A stretch of 64,000 bases of DNA, taken from assembly GCA_965248175.1 (NCBI GenBank), contig OZ252093.1, forward strand, positions 2,604,001 to 2,668,000. The letters run 5' to 3'. The notes beneath the pieces are model-generated. The model saw only the letters and a program-made list of their open reading frames with translations, made no database searches and was not told where the DNA came from. The position numbers were made by a program, and so were the translations under genes. Source of the DNA: VXPQ01 sp965248175. Lineage in GTDB: Bacteria; Bacteroidota; Rhodothermia; Rhodothermales; VXPQ01. Below are positions 1-10,433 of the stretch, piece by piece (the first letter of the stretch is position 1; the number at the start of each line of letters is the position of its first letter).

Positions 1-493
1 GAGACACCCCGTCAGGAATGTCTCCTTCCGCTACAATCACAGCAGAAACCGCAGGACATGCGGACAGCGCATCCCGGATTTCTTCCAGATGTTTTCCACT
101 CGAAACGGCTACTACCCTGGCCCCCGAATGCACAAGGACATACTGGATCTGATCTGGCGCATGCGCCAGATACATGGGCACATTGATGACGCCGGCAAGC
201 AAACAACCCATGTCCACAATACAGAATGACACATCGCTCTCCATATAGAGCGCAAGGCGATCTCCGTGGGACAGGCCCAGATCAGCGAGACCCAGCGCCA
301 CTTCTTCGGAATGGCGTCGATATTCGTCCAGCGAAAGAGACTTCCAGCCATCTCCATCCGGCTGATTGAGCGCCCGGTGGTTCACGTATCTGTCCGATGC
401 CTCGTACAGCAGGTCCGGTAAGGTCTTCTCCAGCGTGAGCGTGCCGCTACCCGGCGGCGCAACGTATATCTTTTCCGATACTATGTCCGGCAT
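1..493 (-). CDS. AMP-dependent acyl-CoA synthetase/ligase, N-terminal part (cut by window edge)
   Basis: Open frame from the ATG at 491-493 to the window edge (164 codons, no stop). The protein starts MPDIVSEKIYVAPPGSG and has the N-terminal pattern of the long-chain fatty-acyl-CoA synthetase branch of the ANL superfamily: a 'tlpdllyeasdry..h.Al' opening, a hydrophobic 'GD.lALymeSdv.f' segment, then 'vPmYLaHapdQIqYvL'. Family members activate a carboxylic acid with ATP and load it onto CoA. The P-loop and the adenylation motifs lie outside the window, so the substrate cannot be judged. A good ribosome-binding site (GGAGA, 7 nt before the ATG) supports this start. The 108 bp upstream (494-601) separate it from the terminator of the next gene, so it is probably transcribed on its own. 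Confidence 0.85.
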   Translation of the reverse strand, partial: MPDIVSEKIYVAPPGSGTLTLEKTLPDLLYEASDRYVNHRALNQPDGDGWKSLSLDEYRRHSEEVALGLADLGLSHGDRLALYMESDVSFCIVDMGCLLAGVINVPMYLAHAPDQIQYVLVHSGARVVAVSSGKHLEEIRDALSACPAVSAVIVAEGDIPDGVS

Positions 494-601
494 GACAATT
501 CTCCATTCTGAATAAGAAGCGTACAACCCGGGGATAGTACACCCCCCGAAAGAAAAGAAAAAAACATGACAGGAAAAGACCTCTCTTGAATAAAAACCGC
601 T

Positions 602-635
602 AAAAAAAGGGCCGCCCGATATCTTCGGACGGCCC
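602..635 (-). terminator. Rho-independent terminator of the DUF4097 gene
   Basis: Read on the minus strand: an 11-bp stem (625-635 with 609-619, one G-T pair) and a 5-nt loop, followed by a run of seven T (602-608). It lies 45 nt after the stop codon of the DUF4097 gene. Confidence 0.9.
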
Positions 636-679
636 TCGCTTGCTCGCGTTTGAAACTCTGGGGCGCTGCGCTCCGGTCG

Positions 680-1597
680 TTATCTCTTGCGTAACGTCAC
701 ATTGCCTACGGCGGCATACAGACGCAGGTCCGGACCCCCGCCATTGACGGCGCCGGAGAAGGATTTTCTGGTCCACTTGCCTTCCACCTTCAGGGGATAA
801 TCTGTACTCGCCGATCCTACGGCGCATTCCGCATCGACCTCCACGCCTACGCTGCCCGCCAGATACACCATCACGTTCCCGGCTCCCGTGCTGAAATCAG
901 ACGCTCCCTCCGGTTGTTCGGTGATGAACACTTCGATGTTTCCGGCGCCCGCCTTGACAGTGGCTTCGCCGCGTACGGACCGGACATCCACGTTGCCGGC
1001 GCCCGTATGCACTTCCACCTTGCCTCCTGCGCCTTCGATGACAATATTGCCGGAACCCGACACCACATCAACCGACCCGCTGACCACACCGATCTCAATA
1101 TTGCCCGCCCCGGTCACACCGGAAATGTCTCCGGAAAAGGATCCTAATTTGACACTGCCGGCGCCGGCCTTGAATTCAATATTGTAGTCCTCTGGAATCC
1201 TGACTCGCACCCGAACCCTGAGCCGGTCGGTAGAGCGAATACGGTTCCAGAAGGTATCCTCATTGTCGAAGCGCGACCCGACGTAGATACCGCTGTCGCG
1301 TTCCTCAATCTGCAGATCGTGCCGTTCGAAGATACTTTCGGCCTTCGACCGATCATCGGTCGTTACATTCCGTTCCACCTCAATGAGCACCTCCCTGCCG
1401 GGCCCGGGCAATACCTCAACCCGGCCCCGATCTATATCCAGCTCTAACGTACCGCCGGGTCGAACCTTGTAGGAACGCTTGACCGTATCCTTGATATCGA
1501 TCAAGTCAGGATCGCCGGCATACGCGCTCGCCGCAATCAGAAACGCAACGACGAACACGGGCAACTTTCCGATACATCGGGAGAGACGTTTCGACAT
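680..1597 (-). CDS. Exported DUF4097 (putative adhesin / beta-helix) protein
   Basis: 305 residues with a cleavable signal peptide (about residues 1-27, ending AYA-GDPD). Residues from about 130 on consist of a repeated 'GAGNIEI / GSGNIVI / GAGNVDV' pattern, alternating with short 'V.SGSVDV' strands, as in the DUF4097/DUF2807 families that fold as a right-handed beta-helix. The molecular role of these families is poorly defined; an extracytoplasmic location is the safe statement. A 13-bp palindrome (TCCGTA-A-TACGGA, 1642-1654) lies 45 bp upstream of the start. The gene follows rpoC with a 138-bp gap and ends in a clear terminator. Confidence 0.8.
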   Translation of the reverse strand: MSKRLSRCIGKLPVFVVAFLIAASAYAGDPDLIDIKDTVKRSYKVRPGGTLELDIDRGRVEVLPGPGREVLIEVERNVTTDDRSKAESIFERHDLQIEERDSGIYVGSRFDNEDTFWNRIRSTDRLRVRVRVRIPEDYNIEFKAGAGSVKLGSFSGDISGVTGAGNIEIGVVSGSVDVVSGSGNIVIEGAGGKVEVHTGAGNVDVRSVRGEATVKAGAGNIEVFITEQPEGASDFSTGAGNVMVYLAGSVGVEVDAECAVGSASTDYPLKVEGKWTRKSFSGAVNGGGPDLRLYAAVGNVTLRKR

Positions 1598-1735
1598 GGT
1601 GCTGGCCTCGTCGTTTGACAGAGCAATTCGGGGGGCAGTACTCCGTAATACGGAATATTCCTTCCAGAGTTACAAAACACTGCGAAGAATTGCTACAAAG
1701 CCTCTTCGCCCTACCGCGCCTGTCCGAAGAATTCC

Positions 1736-4700
1736 TTATACCCCGACTTCCTCTGTCTTTGCATCCGGCGTACCGGGCGTTGCCGGAACCCGGTTTCCAT
1801 TCCCACCCAGCGCTGCCTGCAACTCGGCGAGTTCGGTCTTCGAACCAACGACCACGTCACGGAAACGCCGCTGACCGGTTCCTGCCGGAATCGGGTGTCC
1901 AACGATCACATTTTCCTTGAGTCCGTAAAGGGGATCCACCTGGGCCCTGATAGCCGCGTTGGTGAGCACCTTTGTAGTCTCCTGGAAGGAGGCTGCTGAC
2001 ACGAACGAATCGGTCGAGAGTGCAGCCTGCGTGATGCCGAGAAGAATCGGTCGCGCCACTGCCGGTTGCGTTTCGCGCACCTCGACCTGCTTGAGGTCCT
2101 GGCGTTTCAGCGTCGAATTCACTTCTCTCATTTGCCTCCGGCTTATGATATCACTGACCGACAGGTCGGAATCGCCCGCATCGGTGACCACAAATCGGTC
2201 GTAGAGGCGATTATTCAGTTCCTCCATGGCAAACCGGTCCACCGTGTCGTCTTCCAGCAACGTCGTGTCGCCCGGATCCGCTACGCGCGCCTTCTGCATC
2301 ATCTGGCGAACAATCACCTCGATATGCTTGTCGTTGATCGTCACACCCTGCATCCGGTACACTTCCTGTATCTCATTCACGAGATACTCCTGCACAGCGC
2401 GCGGCCCCTTGATGGACAAAATATCCTGCGGGGATACCTGCCCGTCCGAAAGCCGTCCACCCGCACGTACGAAGTCATGCTCGTGTACGAGCATGTGCCT
2501 TGAAAGCGGCACAAGGTACGTCCGGCTTTCCGAATCGTCGCGAGAAGTAACGATGATTTCCTGTGCGCCGCGTCGACGCCCCCCAAAACGAACCACGCCG
2601 TCGATCTCGGAAACAACCGCCGGGTCGACCGGCATCCGCGCCTCGAACAATTCGGTCACGCGGGGAAGGCCGCCCGTAATATCGCCCGTCTTGGCAGACT
2701 GGCGCGGAATCTTTACCATGACCTGCCCTGCCTGAATCTCCTCCCCCGCATCAACCTGAATGCGTGCCCGTACAGGAAGCATATACTCGCGCTCCTTTTC
2801 CTTTTCCTTCTCCCTCTTGACAATGAGGGCCGGTGTCAGCACGCGCTCGCGACTCTCGGTAATGACTTTTTCCTTGTGGCCGGTCTGTTCGTCAGATTCT
2901 TCCCGGTATGTTGTGCCTTCAACAATATCCTTGAAGGATATCGTACCGGAGACTTCCGAGAGAATCACACTGTTGTAGGGATCCCAACTGGCCAGCACAC
3001 TTCCCTTGTCGACGATCTCTCCGTCAGAAATCAGCATCTCGGCCCCGTACGGAATCACATACGAAATCAGGCGCCGACCTGCATCCTTGGGATCAACGAT
3101 CCAGACCTCTCCCTGACGAGTCAGAACAACATCTTTCGCCCCTTCGCCATCGCCAAGCGTGACGGTCCGCAGGTTTTCGTAAACCGCCTTGCCGGCGAAT
3201 TTCGTCTGAAGCGTACTTTCAGCGGAGATAAGGCTCGCCGTCCCTCCGATATGGAAGGTCCGGAGCGTGAGCTGCGTACCCGGCTCTCCAATGGACTGCG
3301 CAGCGATCACACCGACCGCTTCGCCCGTTTCCACAAGGTGTCCGGTGGCAAGATTTCGCCCGTAGCATAAGGCGCACACGCCACGGCGCGACTCACATGT
3401 CAGGGCCGAACGTATTTCGACTTCCTCGATCGACGTTTCGGAAATCTGCCGTGCCCGTTGCTCATCGATCATCTCATTGGCAGCAATGATGAGTTGGTGA
3501 TCGGAAAGCGGGTCGCGAACGTCGTGCATGGAGACACGCCCCACGATGCGGTCGGCCAGCGGCTCGACAATCTCCTCATTATCCTTCAGAGCCGATATCC
3601 GGATGCCGCGAAGCGTGCCGCAATCCTCCTGGGTAATGGTCACATCCTGGGAGACATCCACCAGACGGCGAGTCAGGTATCCGGCGTCGGCCGTTTTCAG
3701 GGCCGTGTCAGCAAGACCCTTACGGGCGCCGTGCGTCGAAATAAAGTATTCAAGTACGGAAAGCCCTTCCTTGAAATTCGAAATGATCGGGTTCTCGATA
3801 ATTTCTCCTACCGAGCCCACCAGGCTTTTCTGCGGCTTGGCCATGAGGCCACGCATGCCCCCGAGCTGGCGAATCTGCTCCTTGGAACCACGCGCACCCG
3901 AGTCCGCCATCATATAAATAGCGTTAAACCCTTCCTTGTCACTCCGAAGGGTTTCAAAAAGCGTTTCGGAAACCCGGTTGTTGGTCTTCGTCCAGATATC
4001 GATCACCTGATTGTAGCGCTCGCTCTCGAACATGAAGCCCATCTCGTAGTTGCCGCGCACCCGGTCCACCTCTTCCTGGGCGTCCGAAATAATCTTCTCC
4101 TTCATGTCCGGCACGATGATATCGGCCAGCGAGAAGGTGAGCCCTGCGGTGGTAGCCTGTTCGAAGCCCAACTGCTTGATGTCGTCGAGGAAACGAGCAG
4201 CTTTTTTGAACCCGCTGGCCTTGAGTACGCGTGCGATGATCGGGCGCAGATTGCGCTTCGTGAGGACTTCGTTGATGAAACCGACTTCCTCGGGAACCAC
4301 CTCGTTGAAAAGAACGCGCCCCACCGTCGTTTCCTCCATTTTGCCGGGCGCCATGCGCACCTGGATACGGGCGTGCAGAGCAAGCTGGTCCTGGTCATAC
4401 GCCTGACGCACTTCCGTAACGCTCGCGAACCGCATGTTGTCCTCCTTCTGGCCCAACCGCATTTTCGTGAGGTAGTACAAGCCGAGGACCATGTCCTGCG
4501 TGGGCACAGCGACCGGGCCGCCGTGGGCAGGACTGAGAATATTGTGGCTCGAAAGCATGAGCACCCAGGTCTCCAGGCAGGCGTCATGGCTGAGGGGCAC
4601 ATGCACCGCCATCTGGTCCCCATCGAAATCGGCATTGAAGGCCGTGCATACCAACGGATGCAACCGGATGGCTTTGCCCTCGATGAGAATCGGCTGGAAT

Positions 4701-6049
4701 GCCTGTATGCCAAGGCGATGCAATGTGGGGGCCCGGTTCAGCATGACAGGACGCCCTTCGATCACCTTCTCGAGAATATCCCAGACGTCAGCGGTGCGGC
4801 GGTCCACTACTTTCTTTGCACTCTTGACCGTCTTGACAATGCCCCGCTCAATGAGCTTGCGAATGACAAAGGGCTTGAACAGTTCGACAGCCATCTCTTT
4901 CGGCAAGCCGCACTGGTGTATATCCAGTTCGGGGCCAACGACGATAACCGACCGACCCGAATAATCCACGCGCTTGCCGAGCAGGTTCTGCCGGAACCGT
5001 CCCTGCTTGCCCTTGAGCATATCGCTGAGCGACTTCAGGGCCCGGTTCGAATCACTGCGCACGGCGTTTGCCTTGCGGCTGTTGTCGAACAGCGAATCGA
5101 CCGCCTCTTGCAGCATGCGCTTCTCGTTGCGCAAAATGACTTCAGGGGCTTTGATGTCGATGAGCCGTTTCAGCCGGTTGTTGCGGATGATTACGCGGCG
5201 GTACAGATCGTTCAGATCGGAAGTGGCGAACCGTCCTCCCTCAAGCGGAACCAGCGGGCGCAGCTCCGGCGGAATAACCGGAACGACCCGCATAACCATC
5301 CACTCTGGCCGATTTTCGAGCCGTGTGTTGGCGTCGCGGAAACCTTCGACGACTGTAAGGCGCTTCAGGGCATCGGCCTTGCGAGCCTGACTTGTCTCGG
5401 TCTTGATCTGGTGACGCAGTTGTTGCGACAAAGACGGCAGATCCAGGCGCCGCAGGATCGTTTCCACAGCCTCGCCCCCGATCCGGGCGATGAATTTGTT
5501 CGGATCGTCGTCGGAAAGCCGATTGTTGTCTTCCCGTATCTGGTACAGAATGTTGAAATACTCGTCCTCGTTCAGGAGCTGGTTTTCCCCGACACCGAAC
5601 TCTGCGGCGCTTCCCGCCTGAATGACGACATAGTTCTCATAATAGATGATTTTCTCGAGGTCTTTCGATTTGAGATCAATGAGATGGCCGATCTTGTTCG
5701 GCAATGTCTTGAAATACCAGATATGCACAACGGGCACACTAAGCGTGATATGCCCCATGCGCTCGCGGCGCACTTTTTTCTGCGTTACCTCTACGCCACA
5801 GCGGTCGCAGACGATGCCCTTGTACCGGATGCGCTTGTACTTGCCGCAATGGCACTCCCAGTCCTTGACGGGGCCGAATATTTTCTCACAAAAAAGACCG
5901 TCCTTTTCCGGCTTGAAAGACCGGTAATTGATCGTCTCTGGCTTGAGCACTTCTCCATGGGACCGCTCCAGCACACTTTCCGGGCTGGACAAGCTTAGGG
6001 TGATTCGGGTGAAATGCTTTTTGATCTGCTGCGTCTTTCCGTAGGGCAT
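1736..6049 (-). CDS. rpoC: DNA-directed RNA polymerase subunit beta'
   Basis: 1437 residues, the usual length for Bacteroidota. Visible landmarks are the N-terminal zinc site (CHCG ... CDRCG, about residues 65-85), the Mg-binding catalytic loop NADFDGDQ (about residues 470-478), a second zinc site (CESRRGVCALCYGRN, about 890), and the bridge-helix/trigger-loop region with GEPGTQLTLRTFHIGG. It is the last gene of the rplKAJL-rpoBC block, 79 bp after rpoB. It pairs with RpoB in the core enzyme. The reading frame is intact. A very long antisense frame (3458-5998) is a codon-bias shadow. Confidence 0.99.
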   Translation of the reverse strand: MPYGKTQQIKKHFTRITLSLSSPESVLERSHGEVLKPETINYRSFKPEKDGLFCEKIFGPVKDWECHCGKYKRIRYKGIVCDRCGVEVTQKKVRRERMGHITLSVPVVHIWYFKTLPNKIGHLIDLKSKDLEKIIYYENYVVIQAGSAAEFGVGENQLLNEDEYFNILYQIREDNNRLSDDDPNKFIARIGGEAVETILRRLDLPSLSQQLRHQIKTETSQARKADALKRLTVVEGFRDANTRLENRPEWMVMRVVPVIPPELRPLVPLEGGRFATSDLNDLYRRVIIRNNRLKRLIDIKAPEVILRNEKRMLQEAVDSLFDNSRKANAVRSDSNRALKSLSDMLKGKQGRFRQNLLGKRVDYSGRSVIVVGPELDIHQCGLPKEMAVELFKPFVIRKLIERGIVKTVKSAKKVVDRRTADVWDILEKVIEGRPVMLNRAPTLHRLGIQAFQPILIEGKAIRLHPLVCTAFNADFDGDQMAVHVPLSHDACLETWVLMLSSHNILSPAHGGPVAVPTQDMVLGLYYLTKMRLGQKEDNMRFASVTEVRQAYDQDQLALHARIQVRMAPGKMEETTVGRVLFNEVVPEEVGFINEVLTKRNLRPIIARVLKASGFKKAARFLDDIKQLGFEQATTAGLTFSLADIIVPDMKEKIISDAQEEVDRVRGNYEMGFMFESERYNQVIDIWTKTNNRVSETLFETLRSDKEGFNAIYMMADSGARGSKEQIRQLGGMRGLMAKPQKSLVGSVGEIIENPIISNFKEGLSVLEYFISTHGARKGLADTALKTADAGYLTRRLVDVSQDVTITQEDCGTLRGIRISALKDNEEIVEPLADRIVGRVSMHDVRDPLSDHQLIIAANEMIDEQRARQISETSIEEVEIRSALTCESRRGVCALCYGRNLATGHLVETGEAVGVIAAQSIGEPGTQLTLRTFHIGGTASLISAESTLQTKFAGKAVYENLRTVTLGDGEGAKDVVLTRQGEVWIVDPKDAGRRLISYVIPYGAEMLISDGEIVDKGSVLASWDPYNSVILSEVSGTISFKDIVEGTTYREESDEQTGHKEKVITESRERVLTPALIVKREKEKEKEREYMLPVRARIQVDAGEEIQAGQVMVKIPRQSAKTGDITGGLPRVTELFEARMPVDPAVVSEIDGVVRFGGRRRGAQEIIVTSRDDSESRTYLVPLSRHMLVHEHDFVRAGGRLSDGQVSPQDILSIKGPRAVQEYLVNEIQEVYRMQGVTINDKHIEVIVRQMMQKARVADPGDTTLLEDDTVDRFAMEELNNRLYDRFVVTDAGDSDLSVSDIISRRQMREVNSTLKRQDLKQVEVRETQPAVARPILLGITQAALSTDSFVSAASFQETTKVLTNAAIRAQVDPLYGLKENVIVGHPIPAGTGQRRFRDVVVGSKTELAELQAALGGNGNRVPATPGTPDAKTEEVGV

Positions 6050-6128
6050 ATTGGCTCTTTCGCAATTCTGAATGCTGGAACGGGGGCGCGACGCCTTCCC
6101 GTGCAGGGCGACCGGCTACAGTGCGCGG

Positions 6129-9100
6129 TCAATCAAGGCGGACTTCGAGGCCAAGCCCCTGAAGCTCTCGAACAAGCACCTGAAAGCTCTCCGGCATACC
6201 GGCCTCAGGCATGTTCTCCCCCTTTACAATCGACTCGTATGCTTTCGATCGCCCCTGGACGTCATCCGACTTGTAGGTTAGCATCTCCTGCAAGGTGTGT
6301 GCAGCGCCGTAGGCATACAGTGCCCATACCTCCATCTCTCCCAGGCGCTGCCCGCCAAGCTGCGCCTTACCCCCCAGCGGCTGCTGTGTAATGAGGCTGT
6401 ACGGTCCGATGCTGCGAGCATGAATCTTGTCCTCCACAAGGTGACTCAGCTTCAGCATATAGATATAACCCACCGTAGTTTTTTCATCGAACTCCTTGCC
6501 GGTACGTCCGTCGTAGAGCTGGGCGCGCCCGTCGATCGGCAGGCCCGCTTCCTCGAGTCTGGCCTGGATGTCGTCCATCTTCGCACCATCGAAAATGGGC
6601 GTCGCGAACGAAGTGCCGAGTCTTTTACCGGCCCATCCGAGAAGCGTCTCGAATATCTGGCCGAGGTTCATGCGCGAAGGCACGCCAAGCGGATTGAGCA
6701 CGATATCGACCGGCGTTCCGTCCTCGAGGAACGGCATATCTTCCACCGGAACGATGCGGGCAACCACCCCCTTGTTTCCGTGGCGGCCAGCCATCTTGTC
6801 CCCCACCTGTACCTTGCGCTTGCGCGCCACATACACCTTCGCAAGCTGCACGATGCCCGGAGGCAGCTCGTCCCCCATCTGCACCTGATGCTTGTCGCGC
6901 TTCGTTTTCCCATCAATGCGGCTGCAGGCTCGCGCATAATTGCGAAGCAATTGACGAATGCGCTCGTTCGTTTCCTGATCGCTCGTCATATCCTTGCCGG
7001 CGCTGAGCTGGTCAGGCGTAATGTCCTTCAATGCGGTCTTCGTGAACTTTGCGCCCTTCGAAAGCAGAACGGCGCCTTCGCGGTCTTCCACACCGGTAGA
7101 CGATTTCCGACCCACGATCCGGAAGAATTTCTCCCAGAAAAGATTGTCCAGTTCTTCTTTTTCGCGACCGAACCGCGCCTCGATCTCGGCAAGGCGTTTC
7201 CCTTCCACTTTCTTCGAGGCTGAATCCAGTTTGCGCCGGCCAAACAGTTCCGTAGCAATCACGACGCCCTTCATGCCCGGAGGCGCCGTAAGAGAGGCAT
7301 CTTTTACATCGCCGGCCTTGTCGCCGAAAATGGCGCGAAGCAGTTTCTCCTCCGGCGTGGGATCCGTTTCGCCCTTGGGCGTGATCTTGCCCACAATGAT
7401 ATCGCCGGCATTCACCTCGGCGCCTACGCGAATGATGCCTCGCTCATCGAGATCCTTCGTGGCTTCTTCCGAGACGTTCGGAATCTCACGGGTAAGCTCT
7501 TCCTCGCCACGCTTCGTATCGCGCACCTGTAACTCGAATTCCTCGATATGTATAGAAGTGTACACATCCTCGGTTACGAGACGCTCGGACAGCACGATGG
7601 CGTCCTCGAAATTGTAGCCGCGCCAGGGCATGAAAGCAACCAGTACATTTTTGCCCAACGCAAGATCGCCGTTTTCCGTGGCAAACCCATCCGTCAGCAC
7701 AGTGCCCGAGGAGACACGCTGTCCTTGCCTGACGATCGGTTTCTGGTTGACACTGGTATCCTGGTTCGTTCGGCGGAACTTCACAAGTCGGTACTCGCGC
7801 ACAGGCTCTTCGAAGCCCAGATCCGAATCCTCCGCGCTTCGATCATAGCGCACAACGATGCGCGTAGCGTCGACATACTCAACGACCCCCTCGCCTTCCG
7901 CAACGAGCACCGCGCGCGAATCCTTCGCAACGCGACCTTCAAGACCCGTGCCGACCAGAGGAGCCTCAGCGCGCAACAGGGGAACAGCCTGACGTTGCAT
8001 ATTCGACCCCATAAGCGCACGATTGGCGTCATCGTGCTCGAGAAAAGGAATCAGACTTGCTGCGGGAGATACGATCTGGTTCGGAGCAACATCCATATAC
8101 TCGACCTCGCTCGGCGGCACGATGGGAAAATCACCCCGGGAGCGACACTTCACGTAATCATTGACGAAATTCCCTTCTTCGTCGATCGGGGCATTCGCCT
8201 GGGCAATGACCACATTGTCTTCCTCCTCTGCAGAAAGAAAACGGATTTGCTTCGTCACTTTGCTGTTTTCAACGACCCGGTACGGCGTTTCGATGAAGCC
8301 GAAATCGTTGATGGTGGCATGTACGCAAAGCGAGGAAATCAGACCAATATTCGGACCTTCGGGCGTCTCGATAGGACACAACCTCCCGTAGTGCGTGTAA
8401 TGCACGTCGCGGACTTCGAAACCGGCGCGTTCACGCGTTAGCCCGCCCGGACCCAGCGCTGACATGCGGCGCTTGTGCGTCAATTCGGCCAGCGGATTCG
8501 TCTGATCCATGAACTGGCTGAGCTGATTGGTTCCGAAGAAGGTGTTGATCACACTCGAAACCGTACGGGCATTTACCAGATCTTGCGGCGAAAACTTGTC
8601 CGCGTCGCGCAGGTTCATGCGTTCCTTGATCGTACGAGCCATACGTGCAAGGCCCAGCGAGAATTGGGTTCCAAGCTGTTCGCCTACAGTGCGCACTCGG
8701 CGGTTGCCGAGATGGTCAATATCGTCTACACTGCTCTTGCCATTCTGAAGATTGACAAGCTCACGGATAATCGCCACGATGTCCTCGGGCGTCAACGTCA
8801 ATGTATCCGACGGCGTATCGAGCTCCAGGCGGGTATTAATGCGGTACCGGCCCACCTCTCCAAGGTCGTAACGCTTTTCACTGAAAAAGAGCCGGTCGAG
8901 AATGCCCCGCGCACTTTCCAGATCAGGCGCCTCGCTGCCTCGAAGCTGCAGGTACATGTATTCCAGTGCCTCGGCATACGAATGGGCAGGGTCCTTGCGC
9001 AGGGTTTCGATCAGTGTGGACTTGTCGAGTTGCTCCTGTTCGTCCTTCTTCAGTAGCCAGACGGTCTTGACGCCCGCTTCCTTTAGTTTTGCGTAATCTT

Positions 9101-9962
9101 CCTGCTGAAGCACATGGTTGGCAGGAAGGATAATCTTGCGATTTTTTTTCTCCTCAAGAATCTCTCCGGTATCCTCATCAATGATCTCATGCACTTCCTC
9201 GACAGTAATCGAAGCAGCCAGAGTACGACCGACCCACTTACCGAACAACCGCTTCGTCGAAACGTCCCCTTCGTCAGCCAGATCGAATATTTTCAGAATG
9301 TCATCGTTGGACGAGTGTCCCAAGGCACGCAAAAGCGTCGTAACCGGAAGTTTTTTCTTCCGATCGATATAAGCCCACATGACGTTGCTTACATCGGTCG
9401 AAAATTCGATCCAGGAGCCGCGGAAGGGTATTACCCGAGCCGAAAAGAGCTCCGTACCATTCGGGTGAATGCTTAACCCGAAAAACACCCCGGGGCTACG
9501 GTGCAACTGTGAAACAACGACACGCTCCGCGCCATTGATGACGAAAGTGCCTTGCCTCGTCATGAACGGCAGATTACCGAGATACACCTCCTGCTCAATC
9601 GCTTCTTCCGGTTCTTCCTCGTCCTCGTCTTCCTTGCTCGACAGGCGAAGCCGCGCCTTCAGCGGCACGGCATAGGTCAGGCCCTGTGCGATGCACTCCG
9701 ACACCGAATGCTTCGGAGCATCAAGGTCGTAGTCTATGAATTCGAGCGTATACCGCTCACGACTGTCCTGGATCGGAAAATGCTCCCTGAAAACCCCCTG
9801 GAGTCCCATATCCTTTCGTTCTTCCGGCGACACATCCGGCTGCGCAAAATCCGCGAACGACCGGAGTTGGATATCCAGAAAATCCGGGTATTCGTGTATG
9901 GTCTGGATGCGAGCATAGGATATGCGCTTGCCTTTCGTTGCTTGACCGTTCGTATGGGGCAT
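6129..9962 (-). CDS. rpoB: DNA-directed RNA polymerase subunit beta
   Basis: 1277 residues from the ATG at 9960-9962 (MPHTNGQATKGKRISYARI). The open frame extends to a GTG at 10028, but the extra 22 residues do not resemble RpoB. Landmarks: the rifampicin pocket FGTNQLSQFMDQTNPLAEL with THKRRMSALGPGGL (about residues 476-515), where the classical resistance positions carry the sensitive-type D, H and S; the segment DVHYTHYGRLCPIETPEGPN as in Bacteroidota; and the C-terminal GGKAQLGGQRLGEMEVWAL. It follows rplL by 87 bp and is co-oriented with rpoC. Forms the active centre together with RpoC. Confidence 0.98.
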   Translation of the reverse strand: MPHTNGQATKGKRISYARIQTIHEYPDFLDIQLRSFADFAQPDVSPEERKDMGLQGVFREHFPIQDSRERYTLEFIDYDLDAPKHSVSECIAQGLTYAVPLKARLRLSSKEDEDEEEPEEAIEQEVYLGNLPFMTRQGTFVINGAERVVVSQLHRSPGVFFGLSIHPNGTELFSARVIPFRGSWIEFSTDVSNVMWAYIDRKKKLPVTTLLRALGHSSNDDILKIFDLADEGDVSTKRLFGKWVGRTLAASITVEEVHEIIDEDTGEILEEKKNRKIILPANHVLQQEDYAKLKEAGVKTVWLLKKDEQEQLDKSTLIETLRKDPAHSYAEALEYMYLQLRGSEAPDLESARGILDRLFFSEKRYDLGEVGRYRINTRLELDTPSDTLTLTPEDIVAIIRELVNLQNGKSSVDDIDHLGNRRVRTVGEQLGTQFSLGLARMARTIKERMNLRDADKFSPQDLVNARTVSSVINTFFGTNQLSQFMDQTNPLAELTHKRRMSALGPGGLTRERAGFEVRDVHYTHYGRLCPIETPEGPNIGLISSLCVHATINDFGFIETPYRVVENSKVTKQIRFLSAEEEDNVVIAQANAPIDEEGNFVNDYVKCRSRGDFPIVPPSEVEYMDVAPNQIVSPAASLIPFLEHDDANRALMGSNMQRQAVPLLRAEAPLVGTGLEGRVAKDSRAVLVAEGEGVVEYVDATRIVVRYDRSAEDSDLGFEEPVREYRLVKFRRTNQDTSVNQKPIVRQGQRVSSGTVLTDGFATENGDLALGKNVLVAFMPWRGYNFEDAIVLSERLVTEDVYTSIHIEEFELQVRDTKRGEEELTREIPNVSEEATKDLDERGIIRVGAEVNAGDIIVGKITPKGETDPTPEEKLLRAIFGDKAGDVKDASLTAPPGMKGVVIATELFGRRKLDSASKKVEGKRLAEIEARFGREKEELDNLFWEKFFRIVGRKSSTGVEDREGAVLLSKGAKFTKTALKDITPDQLSAGKDMTSDQETNERIRQLLRNYARACSRIDGKTKRDKHQVQMGDELPPGIVQLAKVYVARKRKVQVGDKMAGRHGNKGVVARIVPVEDMPFLEDGTPVDIVLNPLGVPSRMNLGQIFETLLGWAGKRLGTSFATPIFDGAKMDDIQARLEEAGLPIDGRAQLYDGRTGKEFDEKTTVGYIYMLKLSHLVEDKIHARSIGPYSLITQQPLGGKAQLGGQRLGEMEVWALYAYGAAHTLQEMLTYKSDDVQGRSKAYESIVKGENMPEAGMPESFQVLVRELQGLGLEVRLD

Positions 9963-10049
9963 GGATGGAGTGGCTGGAAAGGAGAAAAACGTATCGAACG
10001 ATAAAGATGCAAAAGATGCGTGACGCACAAGGCGTCATGCCTCTCTCGT

Positions 10050-10433
10050 TTACTTGAGTTCGACTTCAGCGCCCGCTTCCTCAAGCTTGGCCCTGATCTC
10101 CTGGGCCTCATCCTTACCAACAGCTTCCTTGACCGTGTTAGGCGCACCGTCCACAAGTTCCTTCGCTTCCTTGAGACCAAAGCCGGTGAGGCTGCGCACC
10201 TCCTTGATGACGGCAATCTTGTTACCCCCGATGCCCTTCAGCACGACATCGAATTCCGTTTGCTCCTCGGCGCCGGCTGCCCCGTCGCCTCCAGCAGCAG
10301 GTCCGGCTATGACGGCCGCGGCCGCTGCGGCCGGCTTGATACCGTACTCCTCCTCAAGAAGGATAGCCAGATCATTGGCGTCCTTGACCGTGAGATTGAC
10401 AAGTTCTTCTGCGATTTTCTTAATGTCCGCCAT
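10050..10433 (-). CDS. rplL: 50S ribosomal protein L7/L12
   Basis: 127 residues, starting MADIKKIAEELVNLTVKDAN. It has the dimerising N-terminal helix, an Ala/Gly-rich hinge (about residues 35-55) and the C-terminal factor-binding domain with EKTEFDV-like and KxxKVIKEVR-like segments (here EEQTEFDVVLKGIG ... VIKEVRSLTGFGLKEAKELVDGAP). The ATG at 10431-10433 is chosen because the preceding 16 codons of the open frame are not family sequence and AGGAGA lies upstream at suitable distance. It forms the stalk with L10 (rplJ, immediately upstream, 117-bp gap) and recruits translational GTPases. Confidence 0.98.
   Translation of the reverse strand: MADIKKIAEELVNLTVKDANDLAILLEEEYGIKPAAAAAAVIAGPAAGGDGAAGAEEQTEFDVVLKGIGGNKIAVIKEVRSLTGFGLKEAKELVDGAPNTVKEAVGKDEAQEIRAKLEEAGAEVELK

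Noticed and set aside
1642..1654. 13-bp palindrome upstream of the DUF4097 gene
   Set aside because: Arms are only 6 bp and such short dyads are expected by chance in 64 kb; no second copy noticed.
3458..5998. 846-codon open frame antisense to rpoC
   Set aside because: It lies wholly inside rpoC, has no start context, no recognisable domain and a composition dictated by rpoC codon usage (third positions avoid A/T). It is a shadow.
9963..10028. 22-residue GTG-initiated N-terminal extension of RpoB
   Set aside because: The extension has no resemblance to RpoB, and family homology begins at the internal ATG (9960-9962).
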